The notes beneath the pieces were generated by a model that was not told the DNA's origin, did not search any database, and saw only the letters and a program-made list of their open reading frames with translations. The translations under genes were made by a program, and so were the position numbers. Shown here in pieces: positions 24,776 through 35,724 of a stretch of DNA of 64,000 bases. Origin of the DNA: Litsea cubeba (taxonomy: Eukaryota; Streptophyta; Magnoliopsida; Laurales; Lauraceae); assembly GCA_012931725.1 (NCBI GenBank), contig CM022944.1:13758831-13822830 (forward strand). Reading direction: 5' to 3'. Each line of letters begins with the position of its first letter. Within the stretch, counting starts at the first letter, position 1.

Positions 24776-24782
24776 TTATATA
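24776..24782 (-). promoter_or_regulatory. TATA box of the HD-Zip II gene
   Basis: TATATAA on the minus strand, about 127-133 bp upstream of the HD-Zip start codon. It is followed towards the gene by a pyrimidine/purine tract (24655-24697), a common plant leader feature. It lies inside the composite element, so the block carries its own core promoter. Confidence 0.6.
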
Positions 24783-24982
24783 AGGAGTGGTAAGGTGTGG
24801 TTGGGTAGGGGAGATAAGCGTTGGGATTCGAAGCTTTTAATGAGGGAAGGATTTCATTGATGATAAATGAATGGGGAATTGGTTTTGGGTCCTTTCAATG
24901 TGAAGGAGAACACAGTAAGGTCTTGCGTTGGAATTGGACACTTGAAAGGGAACAAGAGCAGAACGAAAGAAGAAAAGAAAAA

Positions 24983-25963
24983 GGGGTTTTGACCGTACAG
25001 GGTATAAAATACCCTGTATTCCTTGAAATGGTGTTGACCAAAAGTATATCCCAAATATGGGTATCATACTGAGAGCCTCTTTTTTTTTTCCACTTTTACC
25101 CTTTTTGTGCGATATCGCAAATATTTGCGATATCGCATAAACTGAAGAGTTATTATATAAGCTGCTCGTTTTCCTTCCCTTTTTTTTCCTCCGTTTGCAG
25201 CAAAAAGTAAGTCGTTTTCCCTCATTATTTTCTTGTGGCTGTCTTCATCTTTATAGGAGGTTCTCAAAAGGATGAAGCAATCGCTCTTTCATTTCTCCAA
25301 AGGCATTTAGATGATTCTTCTTACATAATATTTGGACATGTTTGGAATTTTTGTATACTCTGTCAAATGTTATGTTAAAAATAGTTGGGCATTGAGACAC
25401 CAAAAACTTATGTTCATGGAGATACTTTGGAATTTATTCTTAATTTTTTTGTTTGATTATATTAGATGAAACAAAAGATATGAAACGTCCTAAAAATGTA
25501 TTTGTTGTAGCAATCGCTCTTTCATTTCTCCAAAGGCATTCAAACGATTCTTTTTACACAATATTTGGACATGTTTGGAGTTTTTCATATACTCTGTCAG
25601 ATGTTATGTTAAAAATGGTTGGGCATTGAGACACCAAAAACTTATGGTCATGGAGATACTTTGAAATTTATTCTTAATTTTTTTTATTTGATTGTATTAG
25701 ATGAACAAAAGATATGAAAAAACAATGAGGAAAAACGGCTTACTTTTTGCTGCAAACGGAGGGAAAAAAGGGAGGGAAAACGAGCAGCTATATAATGACT
25801 CTTCAGTTTATGCGATATCGCAAATATTTGCGATATCGCACAAAAAGGGTAAAAGTGGGAAAAAAAAAAGATCTTTGTACGATACCCATATTTGGGATAT
25901 ACTTTTTGTCAACACCATTTCAAGAAATACATGATATTTTATACCCTGTATGGTCAAAACCCC
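24983..25963. mobile_element. MULE-type inverted-repeat element, copy 2
   Basis: 981 bp with the same ends as copy 1 (GGGGTTTTGACCG and its complement) and perfect 30-bp palindromes at 25108-25137 and 25811-25840. It is longer because about 235 bp of the middle is duplicated: CAATCGCTCTTTCATTTCTC occurs near 25277 and 25511. Its middle runs opposite to copy 1. No transposase. Confidence 0.85.
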
Positions 25964-25972
25964 AAATTATAA

Positions 25973-28477
25973 CGTTGATGAAGCTACAAAATCCGTATAC
26001 GTGAACGTAGGACTTCTCTAAAAATTTTCTTCATGATCCATGAAGTTCTTCGTAATTGTGGACAATCCATAAAGAAACATTATTTGTAAAAAGCCGCCTG
26101 CCTTATCTTGAAATATTAAAACCAACACCAAACCATTTTCTAGCAGGCACTAACCGAATTGCATGCCCTTACAGGAATGGCCTGACCCATAGAGTACTCC
26201 AACCAGAACAATGACAATCATTAGAAGATAAAGGAGAAATGTAACATTTTAAGGGCTTAAAATTCTTCAAATCCTAGTAATAAGATTTTTTATTTTGGAA
26301 GATCGACCTTATTAAATTAAGATAATTGTAAAGATGTTACAGCTGTACAATCTAAGAGATATATGCTGAACCAAAAAGGACCCAAGCCAAGAAAACAAAG
26401 CAGGCCAGATCAAAGGCATCGCAACACCTATATACAGCTAAGAACAATTCAATTGGATGGATGTCAAATTCACATGGTCAATTCAAGCGCTTGTGAAATT
26501 TGGATGAGTGTCAAATTTAAATTAGTGTTAATCACAAGCGAATAGAGAGTTCAACGGGTTTAGAATACACAACGGGTTTAGAATACTGATCATAAGGTGG
26601 TGGGCCAAGAGGGCTCCATAAGCCAGATCATTCTATGCTTAAGATGCTGGCTGTCTCTGAAAGGTCCCTGATCACTACATTTATGTACTCTCTTTTTGGA
26701 GAGGACTTATTACAGAGTGGAAAATAAGCCATGGGTGTTTTGCGTTTTTATAAAGTATTACCATTTTGGGGAACCTTGGGTGGAATGTGGATCACCCAAC
26801 AATATTTTGTCATTCGGGAGTAGTGGGCCCATAAGAATGATATATACGTCTTTAGAAGAAGTTTCCATCTTTCTAAAATAGGCAAGGAAATTGTAGTATT
26901 TCAAAAGAAGCATACTCATCTGCCAGAAAGGTTTGACCGTTGATTAAGGGTGGTTTTGAATGTTTCAACAAAAGGTAGAGTTTACAGGATTGTTGATTCA
27001 GTGTGTTCTTGCAGATGGGCAAAACTAGAGTTTTAGATTGCCATTTCCTTTCTCATTTTTTGTAGAATTACTTAAGACTACCCTTATCATGGTAAAAAAA
27101 AATGGACCAAAACATGAGGAAAGATGAATCTGGTGGTACATGTTGATCGATCTGATGGACCCCACCAGTGGGACTGGAGCATATCAATCAATCTGAAGCT
27201 TTGGCTCACTGTATGACCATGAAAGTTTGTGGTCTAGGGTCCAGCCGTCCAGGCTAACCTTGGCCCGCATTGGACTCGATTTGGGCTGTGGTTTCAGCTG
27301 CGGGCTGGGCTCAAGTTTATTTTCAGACCTGATCATATAGAAGGCACACCTGTGCCTATGATCTTTTATTCTCTTGTACGTACTCATGCCAATCAAAGTT
27401 TTTTATCCGAATGGATGGCTGGTTGTACATGCTCAAACCCTGTCAAATGATACTTCTTGATTTTTCTCTTTATATAGATTTCTTATCTCTAATTTGTAAC
27501 TTATTCTTTAGCTGCTAGAATTACTTTGCCCCAAATTTTACATTATCAATTGAAAAACAAACTTCACTCGAATAAAAACAAACACACGGGAAGGTAACTC
27601 ACTAAAGTAGAAAGGAGGCCTGCATAAGCGGAAAGAAAGTCCACACAAGTGGGAAAGGAGTCATCACAAGCAGAAAGAGGTGACATACGAGGGATTCGAA
27701 CCCCGAACAATTAGATAATAACTGACATCCATGACCATTCAAGTAAGGAGCCGTTCCACTGCACAGTTAGAAGTGCATAAGGTAAGCCGTTCCATTGCGC
27801 AAAACATTTAAGATTTTCAAATGTCAGTTGCAAATGGATTCAATCTCCGTGTTTTCATAACATGTTCAATGTAGTGGTGATGATTGAAATAAAAAACCTA
27901 GACTCCATAAGAATAAACATGGGTGGATGCATCCTTTGAATCAGAAGGTGCGTCCAAAGTCCATCATGTGTACAACTCCTCAAAAGTCCAAAGTCCAAAG
28001 CCCATTGCCTTGGCAGAAATCAAAACCCTCGTTTCATCCAAACAGGGGAGCTCTATTTGGATGAATCAGAGGTCACCACGTGCAGAGGGGAGTGAATGAA
28101 AGAGAAAAGTAGGTTCTCTTTCCTCCGCCCCCACATGTGTCATCCCCTAATTCCCTGTTTGGACGGAAAAGGGATCCGGATCCCTTTTATATACATGGAC
28201 ACGCCTTATCTTATTGGTTCGGCAATGCTTTGACCTCTATGAGATGGTATACCTACTACTAGTCTACTATTTAGCGCGTTTGAGGAAATAAAATAATTAG
28301 GTGATACAAAGCTTGTCTTAAAAGATTGCAATCCATTTGATTTTTCAAATCAAGAGTCCACTATCCCAATCCAATTTACCCCATAGATGATGATTAGCCA
28401 TGTTAGTTTATGCATTTGCCAAGAGCTGGTGCCGCATTGTACGGCAGCATTTTGGGCCATTAAACTAAAAGGAGAAT
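25973..28477. other. intergenic; probable displaced upstream region of profilin 1
   Basis: No gene recognised. If the composite element inserted at 22224-22232, the DNA from 25973 rightwards was formerly the promoter-proximal upstream sequence of profilin 1. It contains a SINE-like sequence at 27560-27780. Confidence 0.4.
27560..27780 (-). repeat. tRNA-derived SINE-like sequence
   Basis: On the minus strand there is an exact pol III B-box (GGTTCGAATCC within 27691-27704), preceded about 35 bases earlier by a weak A-box (TGGTCATGG). Beyond the B-box come several short degenerate repeats around CTTGTGTGGACTTTC. It does not fold into a full tRNA by eye, so it is not a tRNA gene. Confidence 0.4.
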
Positions 28478-28482
28478 CATAG

Positions 28483-31063
28483 TGTCACGACTCGGGCCCG
28501 AGATCCGTTAAGCCCTCGGATCGCGATCGCATACTTACTCCCGTAAACCCCGAATTAACCGAAATTAAAACGGGATCTACAAGGGATAATCATACAAATT
28601 TGCGAAAAATATACAAATTGCGGAATACATATTTAACATCAACCATTATCAATGTATAATCCCAATCAAAAGTGATGTTCTTATACATTAATTGTTTTGT
28701 CAACCATTGTATATTCACATACAATACAAGGTGACCAAGAATTGAATTCTCCATAGTTTACCCCAAAAGAATCTAAACATTCCCAAAAGAAAACCCCAAA
28801 ATGAATCTCCATGTCATGTCGCACTCGGATACTAGTATCAATTAGTATCCCGTCTATGCCACTCTATCAAACCTCCTGGAGGAACCGGAGCGGTCTCCTC
28901 CGCTGGCGCTGGGGCCGCTGCAGGGTCGGCATGGGCAGTTGGGCCTGTAATGCCATCAATAACACTAATGAACACGACGGTTCAACAATGCATACATAAT
29001 TCTGTGATATACATGTTAATACCTACATAATCTCATTCAACTGTATTTCTATCAATTCTAACAATTCATTGCATAGATAATGTCATCAGTCAATTAATGG
29101 ACACAACAATGTGGCAACTGCCATAGCATTCATTTCATTACTTTTCATTCTTTTACCATCTTCCCTCAAAGGAAGGATTCATCTTCCAAATGGAAGGAAT
29201 AGTATAGTCATAATCTTTCAATGACAGTCATTCAATATTGTGGGACTTACTAGTGCTCGGGCCAGGGGCAACTAGCATCACCACGGAGCTCCGGAACGCA
29301 CCCAAATCCATCTACTGCAGTAGGAATAATCATTTGATGAAATAGCTATGTAGTGCCAACTCACAAGTTATCACTTTAATCTATTACTAGATTCAATTCA
29401 AGACATGCAAGTCTAGTAAAGCAATTACGGTACAATACAAACACACACCAATGAGGGAATTCAGATAATTAGGAACTCCACTCATTTCTTTCATGATTCC
29501 AACCAACCATTCGAGTGTAACCATTGGTTATCTAATGTACGTGCTATTCTTGATGGGCATCACTTTTAATTAATGTGTACAATAGAGTCCCCGTAATTAT
29601 CACTCATGGGGGTCTAGTCTATAATCCATTGAACATTCGTTATGTGATTAAGCTTAGGGGTCAATCACTTGAAATCTCCTTTTATTTTTCATTAATTCAA
29701 TTGATCTCTAATCTCATAACAACTAGTTTAAAACTAGTTTAGAGAGTAATTAAGTTCATAGGACACACCCATGATCGAGTGCCTTAAGGTCCGATCGATC
29801 GGACGAAAATACGTCCCAGTTACGGAACAGTCCGATCGATCGACGCACAGGTCCGATTGATCGGACTGAAACATGTCCCAGTTAAGGGACAGTCCGATCG
29901 ATCGACTCACAGGTCCGATCGATCAGACATAAACATGTCTCAGTTACGACGCAGTCCGATCGATCGGACCTGATGGCCGATCGATCGGACAGGTCCGGGA
30001 ATGGTTCCCAAACCTCCGATTTTTGCTCTTTTTCTTCCATTTTTCCCACATTTCCACTTCATACATGCACACAATTAGGGTATCTTGGCTTCCTTCATTT
30101 ACCAACCCATATTCATTCAAATACCCATTTCTAATCCATCATTCATTCACAATAATCCCATTCCAAACAATAGTGAAATTATACAATTGATTCTAAATAA
30201 GGCAATGCATAGATAATAACATAATCACATAGAAAATGTATGCACTTGCCTCTCTTGAGCTTCTAGAGCAAAATCCCTCTTTCTAATCTTGGATTTGAGG
30301 TCAAACCCCTTTTTAATCAAATCCTAATTTCATAAAAACAAGACAATGGATATTTATGAGCCATTAATGCTAACAACCACCTCTACACATTCAATGGGAC
30401 TTGGAAATCCTATAAAAGTCCAAGGCACTTGCTTGTAGTTCAAGGAGAAAAAGGTTGGGTCCTAGCCAAAGCTCCAAAAGTTCCAATAATGGAGAATGAG
30501 GTGAGGAAGAAGATGAAGATGATGAATCCACTCTCCAAAATCACTTACAAGCTCTCAATCTTCCCACTTGATGGAGGAAATGGAAGGAATAGAGAAAGGG
30601 ATGGAAAAGTTGCCTAGGGTTTACTATTGAGATGAAATGAACTCATCTCTTAGCTTATATAAGCTATCATTTTGCATTTAAGTCCACTTTCTTATTCTCA
30701 TTTACACTTTAAGTCAAATGAGGGCTCTTTTGACTAATCTTAAGTCAAAACTAATTGTGTATGTTATGAAAGTTAATGTATTAATTGAGATATACGCGTC
30801 GGTACCCAATTTTACCGTATTTGACGAGATACGCGAAAATTCGTATTTACGAAAAAGTCCTTATCTCTACTCATTTTAATCAAATTTCTATTCAATGATC
30901 TTAATTTCATTCAATCTCACTTCATTATGCTCAATTCAATCATTAGAGACTTGTTTATCTCTTTTTGGTCATTAACCAACATTAATTCAATTAATTATAC
31001 TTAATTAGCATAAATCTCAATTAATTAGCCTTAATCATCATTAATTCGGGACGGGGTGTAACA
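28483..31063 (-). mobile_element. solo LTR of a gypsy-type retrotransposon, with 5-bp target duplication
   Basis: Read on the minus strand it starts TGTAACACCCCGTCCCG (31063) and ends CGAGTCGTGACA (28483), typical LTR termini of plant gypsy elements. It is flanked by CATAG on both sides (28478-28482 and 31064-31068). At 2581 bp, with no internal gag-pol, primer-binding site or second LTR, it is best read as a solo LTR left by LTR-LTR recombination. It contains an array of ATCGATCG palindromes at 29790-29990. Confidence 0.85.
29790..29990. repeat. array of TCCGATCGATCGGA palindromes inside the solo LTR
   Basis: Seven copies of the palindrome TCCGATCGATCGGA or close variants start at 29790, 29831, 29852, 29893, 29913, 29954 and 29977. 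They alternate at about 21 and 41 bp, so the real period is about 62 bp, with CCCAGTTA-type spacers between pairs. Confidence 0.85.
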
Positions 31064-31068
31064 CATAG

Positions 31069-32463
31069 TTCCCTGATTTTTAAGTGTGTGTCCTCAATGA
31101 GTCAGATAATGGATGCTTTCACTTAGAACTCTAGAGTGGAGCACTTTTATTGAAAATTCAAGCCCTTTGAAATAAACGCCCTCCTCCTGTACATGGGATC
31201 TCCAAATTTTATCCAATAATAGTTGGTTCCACCGTAAAATTTACCGTGTGATAAAAATATAATTAAAACTTTTCATGCATTATTCATTATCAGTTTATGT
31301 ATTATTCATTTTCATTTTTTATACCAAGTAGTTAATCTTATGATGAAATCATTTCCCATTAGAGTAAAATTTAAATACACCCAGGAGGCCTTTACGTTAA
31401 ACAACTTTTAAGCAACTTCAATTTTCAATAAGTAGTTGGGAGTTCACTCCTTAACTCAGGATTTCTTTAGGTCAAAGCCTCATGGCATCATCTGAATGCC
31501 TGGACAACTTGAGAAGATGTCCTGATGCATTGGTAGGTGTTATTTCAGCCCAGAGGTCAAAAATAGAATACAATAAAGAACCTGAGTTTTTAAGTCCCAC
31601 ATGAATGCATGGCTATGTAACCTGAAAGGGTCTGTCTGTTCCTGTCTGCTTTAGATCAGAGTTTTGCTAAATTGGTCAATGCTATTGGTATCAGATAATA
31701 CCTAGAATCAGTGCAACAACTGATACGTCTTGGTTTTTGGCTTGTTAATAAACTGAACCAGTAAATTACATATGGTTTCAACCTTAATCTGACCAACCAG
31801 ACCTTTTGTACTTCAACCTGAAAACCAGACCCTAAGCCTACATTCCCAACCCAATTAATATGTGGGTGGAGTTTGGGTTGGCCCTACTGTCACAGAAGAT
31901 GTCAACCTGATCCAACCCATTATCTCTTGCAGCGGTAGCATTCGAGATTTCAGCAGAAAACCAGGGGTCTTTTTGTAAGCTAATTTTGCTTTATTGTTAC
32001 TTTCATCCTGGTACGTACTATATGGTCAAAACAGACATGAAACTCATATCTACCTTTCTCCAATTCTTAATTAGAGATCTCAGCATCTGAAGCCAAAAGC
32101 AAGAGACACAGGTCTCTCTTCCTGTTTCAGTTTCCTGCAGTGGGAATTAGAGGAAAAGAGAGGAAACCCATCTCTCAGGTTAGTCTTCAATATCAACTAT
32201 CAAGTTCAGTGTAGATTTTTCAGCTGCACATTCTCTGCTTTGTAGTCTTCCTGTTCTAATCATTTGCTTCAAACCCAAAGAAAGAGCATTTGACAGAGAT
32301 CCAAACTAATTTCTCTCAGATTCATGTGTTTTCTTCTGTAGGGGAGCTGCAGAAATTGGTTTTTGATGTCTGGGTCTGTTTTATAGCATCTGGGTCCCTT
32401 GGGTTTCTTGTTTTGGTAGGTGGGGTATTTGAGATTTCAAGGACCAAAACAGGAATTGTAGTT
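31069..32463. other. intergenic and 5' leader region of the DUF2921 gene
   Basis: No gene recognised between the solo LTR and the next start codon. The last 400 bp probably hold the promoter and 5' UTR. A frame open from 32290 continues into the protein but would place 58 extra residues ahead of the signal peptide. Confidence 0.4.
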
Positions 32464-35400
32464 ATGAAGATTTTCTTCATTTTATCTCTAGTCTTTTATC
32501 TTGGGATCTTGGAGCTGTTACTCTGTTCTAGCTTTACAAGTTCATACGAACAGATTACCAAAAGAACTAAACCCTATGGCTATGAACCCCAGTTCTCATG
32601 GAATGTCAGAAGAGATGGCTCTTCTTCAACCTATGAATACACCCGCTTCTCTGAGGTGGAGAAGGAATGTGGGTCTGTTATATCTTCAGCATCTGAATTT
32701 AATCCCAATTCTGGCAGATGGAATAGTTTTAAGGACAGGTTGTCCTTCATGAATGGGGATTGGGTAGAAGTAGCAGGCTCCGCGCCACGGTTGATGCCAT
32801 TCGATGACAGTACTATGCTGATTTACAACCCCAGTGGCCGCCCTCCCCTCCAGTTTTTAGCTTCCTTTAAGATGTTGGATTTTGATATGCTCCCTCAATC
32901 TAAAACCATGGTCAATGTCAGTGGGGTGCTGGTTCTAGGAATTGGGAGGGATGTTGTGGGCTACAAAGGGATGAGTCTGCAGTCGCCTGATTTTGAGGTG
33001 CAGTTTGGGAATTTTCAGATACAGTCAGGATATTCACAGCTGACAATCCCTTTTGAAGGAGTTTTTGTTGAGTCGCAGAATCACGGCGGAGAATTTGTGA
33101 TGTGTATGTTAGGCTCTGCAATGTTGCCTTCTCGGCAGCCTGATTCAACTGACTCGCTGGAATGGGCAAATGTTCCTGACCCTAACTATCACAATGAGCT
33201 CCCTCTTTTGCAAGATGATCGAGTTTTGCTCGTCCTTCGGTATCCTCGGACCTTCACCTTGACCAGCAGAGCTATTCGTGGAGAAATGAAGAGCCTAAAC
33301 CAAGTTTCAAATCCTAAGTACTTCGATACAGTTCATATATATTCCCAGTTGGGAGCTTATTCAAATTATCAGTTTGGGTCTCAAGACCTAGTGTCCAAAG
33401 CATGCAAACCCTATCCACATAAAGATGACTTGTTGGATGGTCACATAGAGGTTTTCAAAGGATTCGGGTTCTGTGAGATCTTTGAGCGTTTCTCCACCGA
33501 AGAACCTTTCACTGTTGTGCCGAACTGGAAATGTAATAGCACTGATAGATATTGCAGTAAGATGGGTCCTTTTGCATTTGAAAAGGAGATCAACGCCACA
33601 GATGGGGGTTTTGGTGATGTCAGGATTTTGATTCAGGATGTGAGATGTGACCCTGGATTTGGAAAAAATAATGCAAGCACTGCAAGAGTATCGGCAGTTT
33701 TTCGAGTTATTCCTCCATTGGAAAATCAGTTTTATGCATCACAAAGATCTGGACTTGGTGGTATGACTCTTGTGGCAGAGGGAATATGGAATTCCTCTGG
33801 TGGGCAGCTTTGCATGGTTGGTTGTGTTGAAAATGTAGAGCCACCTGCGGCAGGATGTTATTCTCGTATTTGTCTATACATCCCCATCTCATTTACCATC
33901 ACCCAACGGAGCATTATCTTTGGGCAGATATCCAGCATTAGCAATGAGACTAATTTGTACCTTCCTTTATCACTTGAGAAGAAAGTGCAGCCTTCAACAC
34001 TTTGGAACAGGTTCAGCAACTCCCATCTATCATACAAGTACTCCAAAATAAAATCAGCTGGGGCCGTTTTAGAGAAAAATGAGGCTTTTGATTTTAGTGC
34101 CACTGTCAAGAAATCACTCCTAACCTATCCAACACAGAAAGATGGTGATGAATTGGTCGGCCTATCTGTTCTTTCAGAAGACCTCACACTACATGTTGAA
34201 GCATTGGATCCCCCGTCTAAAGTCGGTCTTCCTAGGCCTTTTATCCAAATGGAGATACTCTCTATAGGTCCATTGTTTGGACGTTATTGGTCATCAGAAA
34301 ACACATCTACTGAAAGAGAGGAGACTCTGTTCCATTCTAGAACTGAAACCACCGAAAGACAGATCCTTTTAAATGTCTCAGCAGAGCTCAGGATTACTGG
34401 TGAACGCTACAGAAATGTCTCAATGCTATTTGTGGAGGGCTTGTATAATCCAATTGATGGGAAGATGTATCTTGTCGGCTGTAGGGATGTCCGTGCCTCA
34501 TGGAGTGTCTTGTTTGAGAGCAGTGATCTAGAGAATGGGCTAGATTGCTTGATTGAAGCGAAAGTCGAATACCCACCCACGACTGCACGGTGGTTGATGA
34601 ATCCAACAGCAAAGATCTCCATTACCAGCCAGAGGAATGATGATGACCCACTTCACTTTAGCCCAGTCAAGCTCTCAACTCTTCCTATTCTGTACAGGGG
34701 GCAGCGAGAAGACATACTCTCCCGCAAAGCCGTTGAGGGGATTCTCCGCATTTTGACTCTATCACTTGCAATTGCTTGCATAATCAGCCAGTTGTTTCAC
34801 ATCCAAGATAAGGTCGATGTCGTACCTTATATCTCTCTTGTCATGCTTGGTGTTCAAGCTCTAGGGTATAGCCTTCCACTAATTACTGGTGCAGAGGCTC
34901 TATTTGCACATACCGCATCTGAATCTTATAGAAGCTCGTATTATGGTCTTAAAAGGAATTTGGGTTTCCGAGTAATCAGCTATACTGTGAAGCTTCTTGT
35001 GCTGGCTGCATTTCTACTTACTCTGAGGCTTGGACAGAAGGTGTGGAAATCTCGCATCAGACTTCTCACACGTACTCCTTTAGAACCACGCCGTGTCCCT
35101 AGTGATAAACGGGTTCTCCTCACTACCTTGGCCATTCATACAGTTGGGTTTCTAATCATTCTCATAGTTCATGCCGTGAATGCTAGTAAGAGGCTTATTC
35201 ATTCTGAACAGTATGTTGATTTAAGGGGAATTAGTCATAAATTGCAGGAGTGGGAAATTGAACTCGAAGAGTATATTGGCTTGGTTCAGGACTTCTTCCT
35301 CCTTCCTCAAATTATAGGAAACCTTCTGTGGCAGATTGATTGTAAACCACTCCGCAAAGCCTATTACATTGGAGTTACCATTGTGAGGCTTCTTCCTCAT

Positions 35401-35724
35401 GTTTATGACTACATAAAGGCTCCTGTCTTTAATCCCTACTTCTCTGAGGAGTATGAATTCGTTAATCCAGATTTGGATTTTTATTCCAAATTTGGTGACA
35501 TCGCAATACCAGCAACCGCCACTCTCCTTGCGGTTACAGTATACATTCAACAGAGATGGACTTACCGGGAACTAAGCCAGAAACTGAATTTTGGGCAGCA
35601 TAGACTTTTGCCTTTGGGTTCTAGAGTTTATCAGAGGTTGCCGTCAAAGTTGGTTGAAGCAGAGCTTGTTTCAGGTGTGAATGAGACTGCAGAGGATGGC
35701 CATGCATCAAGGGTTGAAGACTGA
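32464..35724 (+). CDS. DUF2921 family multi-pass membrane protein, single exon
   Basis: An uninterrupted frame of 1086 residues. The start at 32464 was chosen because it opens a classical signal peptide (MKIFFILSLVFYLGILELLL); an upstream in-frame ATG at 32290 is possible but would bury it. The long N-terminal part (about 30-750) is soluble-looking, rich in Cys and N-glycosylation sites, and has the repeated pattern of plant DUF2921 proteins (for example M-YLVGCRDVR and L-CMVGCVENV). About six hydrophobic segments follow, near residues 760-780, 785-812, 836-857, 881-904, 947-984 and 1012-1032. Length and layout match the Arabidopsis At1g52780 group, whose molecular function is not established. 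Related FLY1/Tul1-type proteins end in a RING ubiquitin-ligase domain; none is present here. Expected in the endomembrane system. Confidence 0.88.
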   Translation: MKIFFILSLVFYLGILELLLCSSFTSSYEQITKRTKPYGYEPQFSWNVRRDGSSSTYEYTRFSEVEKECGSVISSASEFNPNSGRWNSFKDRLSFMNGDWVEVAGSAPRLMPFDDSTMLIYNPSGRPPLQFLASFKMLDFDMLPQSKTMVNVSGVLVLGIGRDVVGYKGMSLQSPDFEVQFGNFQIQSGYSQLTIPFEGVFVESQNHGGEFVMCMLGSAMLPSRQPDSTDSLEWANVPDPNYHNELPLLQDDRVLLVLRYPRTFTLTSRAIRGEMKSLNQVSNPKYFDTVHIYSQLGAYSNYQFGSQDLVSKACKPYPHKDDLLDGHIEVFKGFGFCEIFERFSTEEPFTVVPNWKCNSTDRYCSKMGPFAFEKEINATDGGFGDVRILIQDVRCDPGFGKNNASTARVSAVFRVIPPLENQFYASQRSGLGGMTLVAEGIWNSSGGQLCMVGCVENVEPPAAGCYSRICLYIPISFTITQRSIIFGQISSISNETNLYLPLSLEKKVQPSTLWNRFSNSHLSYKYSKIKSAGAVLEKNEAFDFSATVKKSLLTYPTQKDGDELVGLSVLSEDLTLHVEALDPPSKVGLPRPFIQMEILSIGPLFGRYWSSENTSTEREETLFHSRTETTERQILLNVSAELRITGERYRNVSMLFVEGLYNPIDGKMYLVGCRDVRASWSVLFESSDLENGLDCLIEAKVEYPPTTARWLMNPTAKISITSQRNDDDPLHFSPVKLSTLPILYRGQREDILSRKAVEGILRILTLSLAIACIISQLFHIQDKVDVVPYISLVMLGVQALGYSLPLITGAEALFAHTASESYRSSYYGLKRNLGFRVISYTVKLLVLAAFLLTLRLGQKVWKSRIRLLTRTPLEPRRVPSDKRVLLTTLAIHTVGFLIILIVHAVNASKRLIHSEQYVDLRGISHKLQEWEIELEEYIGLVQDFFLLPQIIGNLLWQIDCKPLRKAYYIGVTIVRLLPHVYDYIKAPVFNPYFSEEYEFVNPDLDFYSKFGDIAIPATATLLAVTVYIQQRWTYRELSQKLNFGQHRLLPLGSRVYQRLPSKLVEAELVSGVNETAEDGHASRVED

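Larger units (their letters stand above)
22233..25963. mobile_element. candidate composite MULE carrying a complete HD-Zip II gene
   Basis: Two copies of one inverted-repeat element (22233-22989 and 24983-25963), in opposite orientation, bracket an intact gene (23308-24649) with its TATA box. The outer flanks are the identical 9-mer AAATTATAA (22224-22232 and 25964-25972). The inner flanks do not match their partners: TTTAATGAA after copy 1, and an AAAGAAAAA-type tract before copy 2. Two independent insertions should each show their own 9-bp duplication, as copy 3 nearly does, so joint transposition of the 3731-bp block is the best fit. The left terminal repeats of the two copies differ at only about three of the first 105 bases, suggesting a fairly recent event. 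Alternative: separate insertions with erased duplications and a chance match. Confidence 0.65.

Noticed and set aside
22224..25972. Inversion by recombination between the two inverted MULE copies as the cause of the mismatched flanks
   Set aside because: An inversion would make the left outer flank match the reverse complement of the flank before copy 2, and the right outer flank match that of the flank after copy 1. Neither is the case.
27680..27760. tRNA gene on the minus strand
   Set aside because: Only the B-box is exact; the A-box is weak and no cloverleaf can be drawn, so a SINE-like origin is more likely.
29790..29990. Regular palindromes resembling a CRISPR or operator array
   Set aside because: They lie inside a solo LTR with a clear target duplication; the spacers are repeated too, so this is a tandem repeat.
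32290..32463. Upstream start of the DUF2921 protein
   Set aside because: It would put 58 residues ahead of a well-formed signal peptide; kept only as an alternative.
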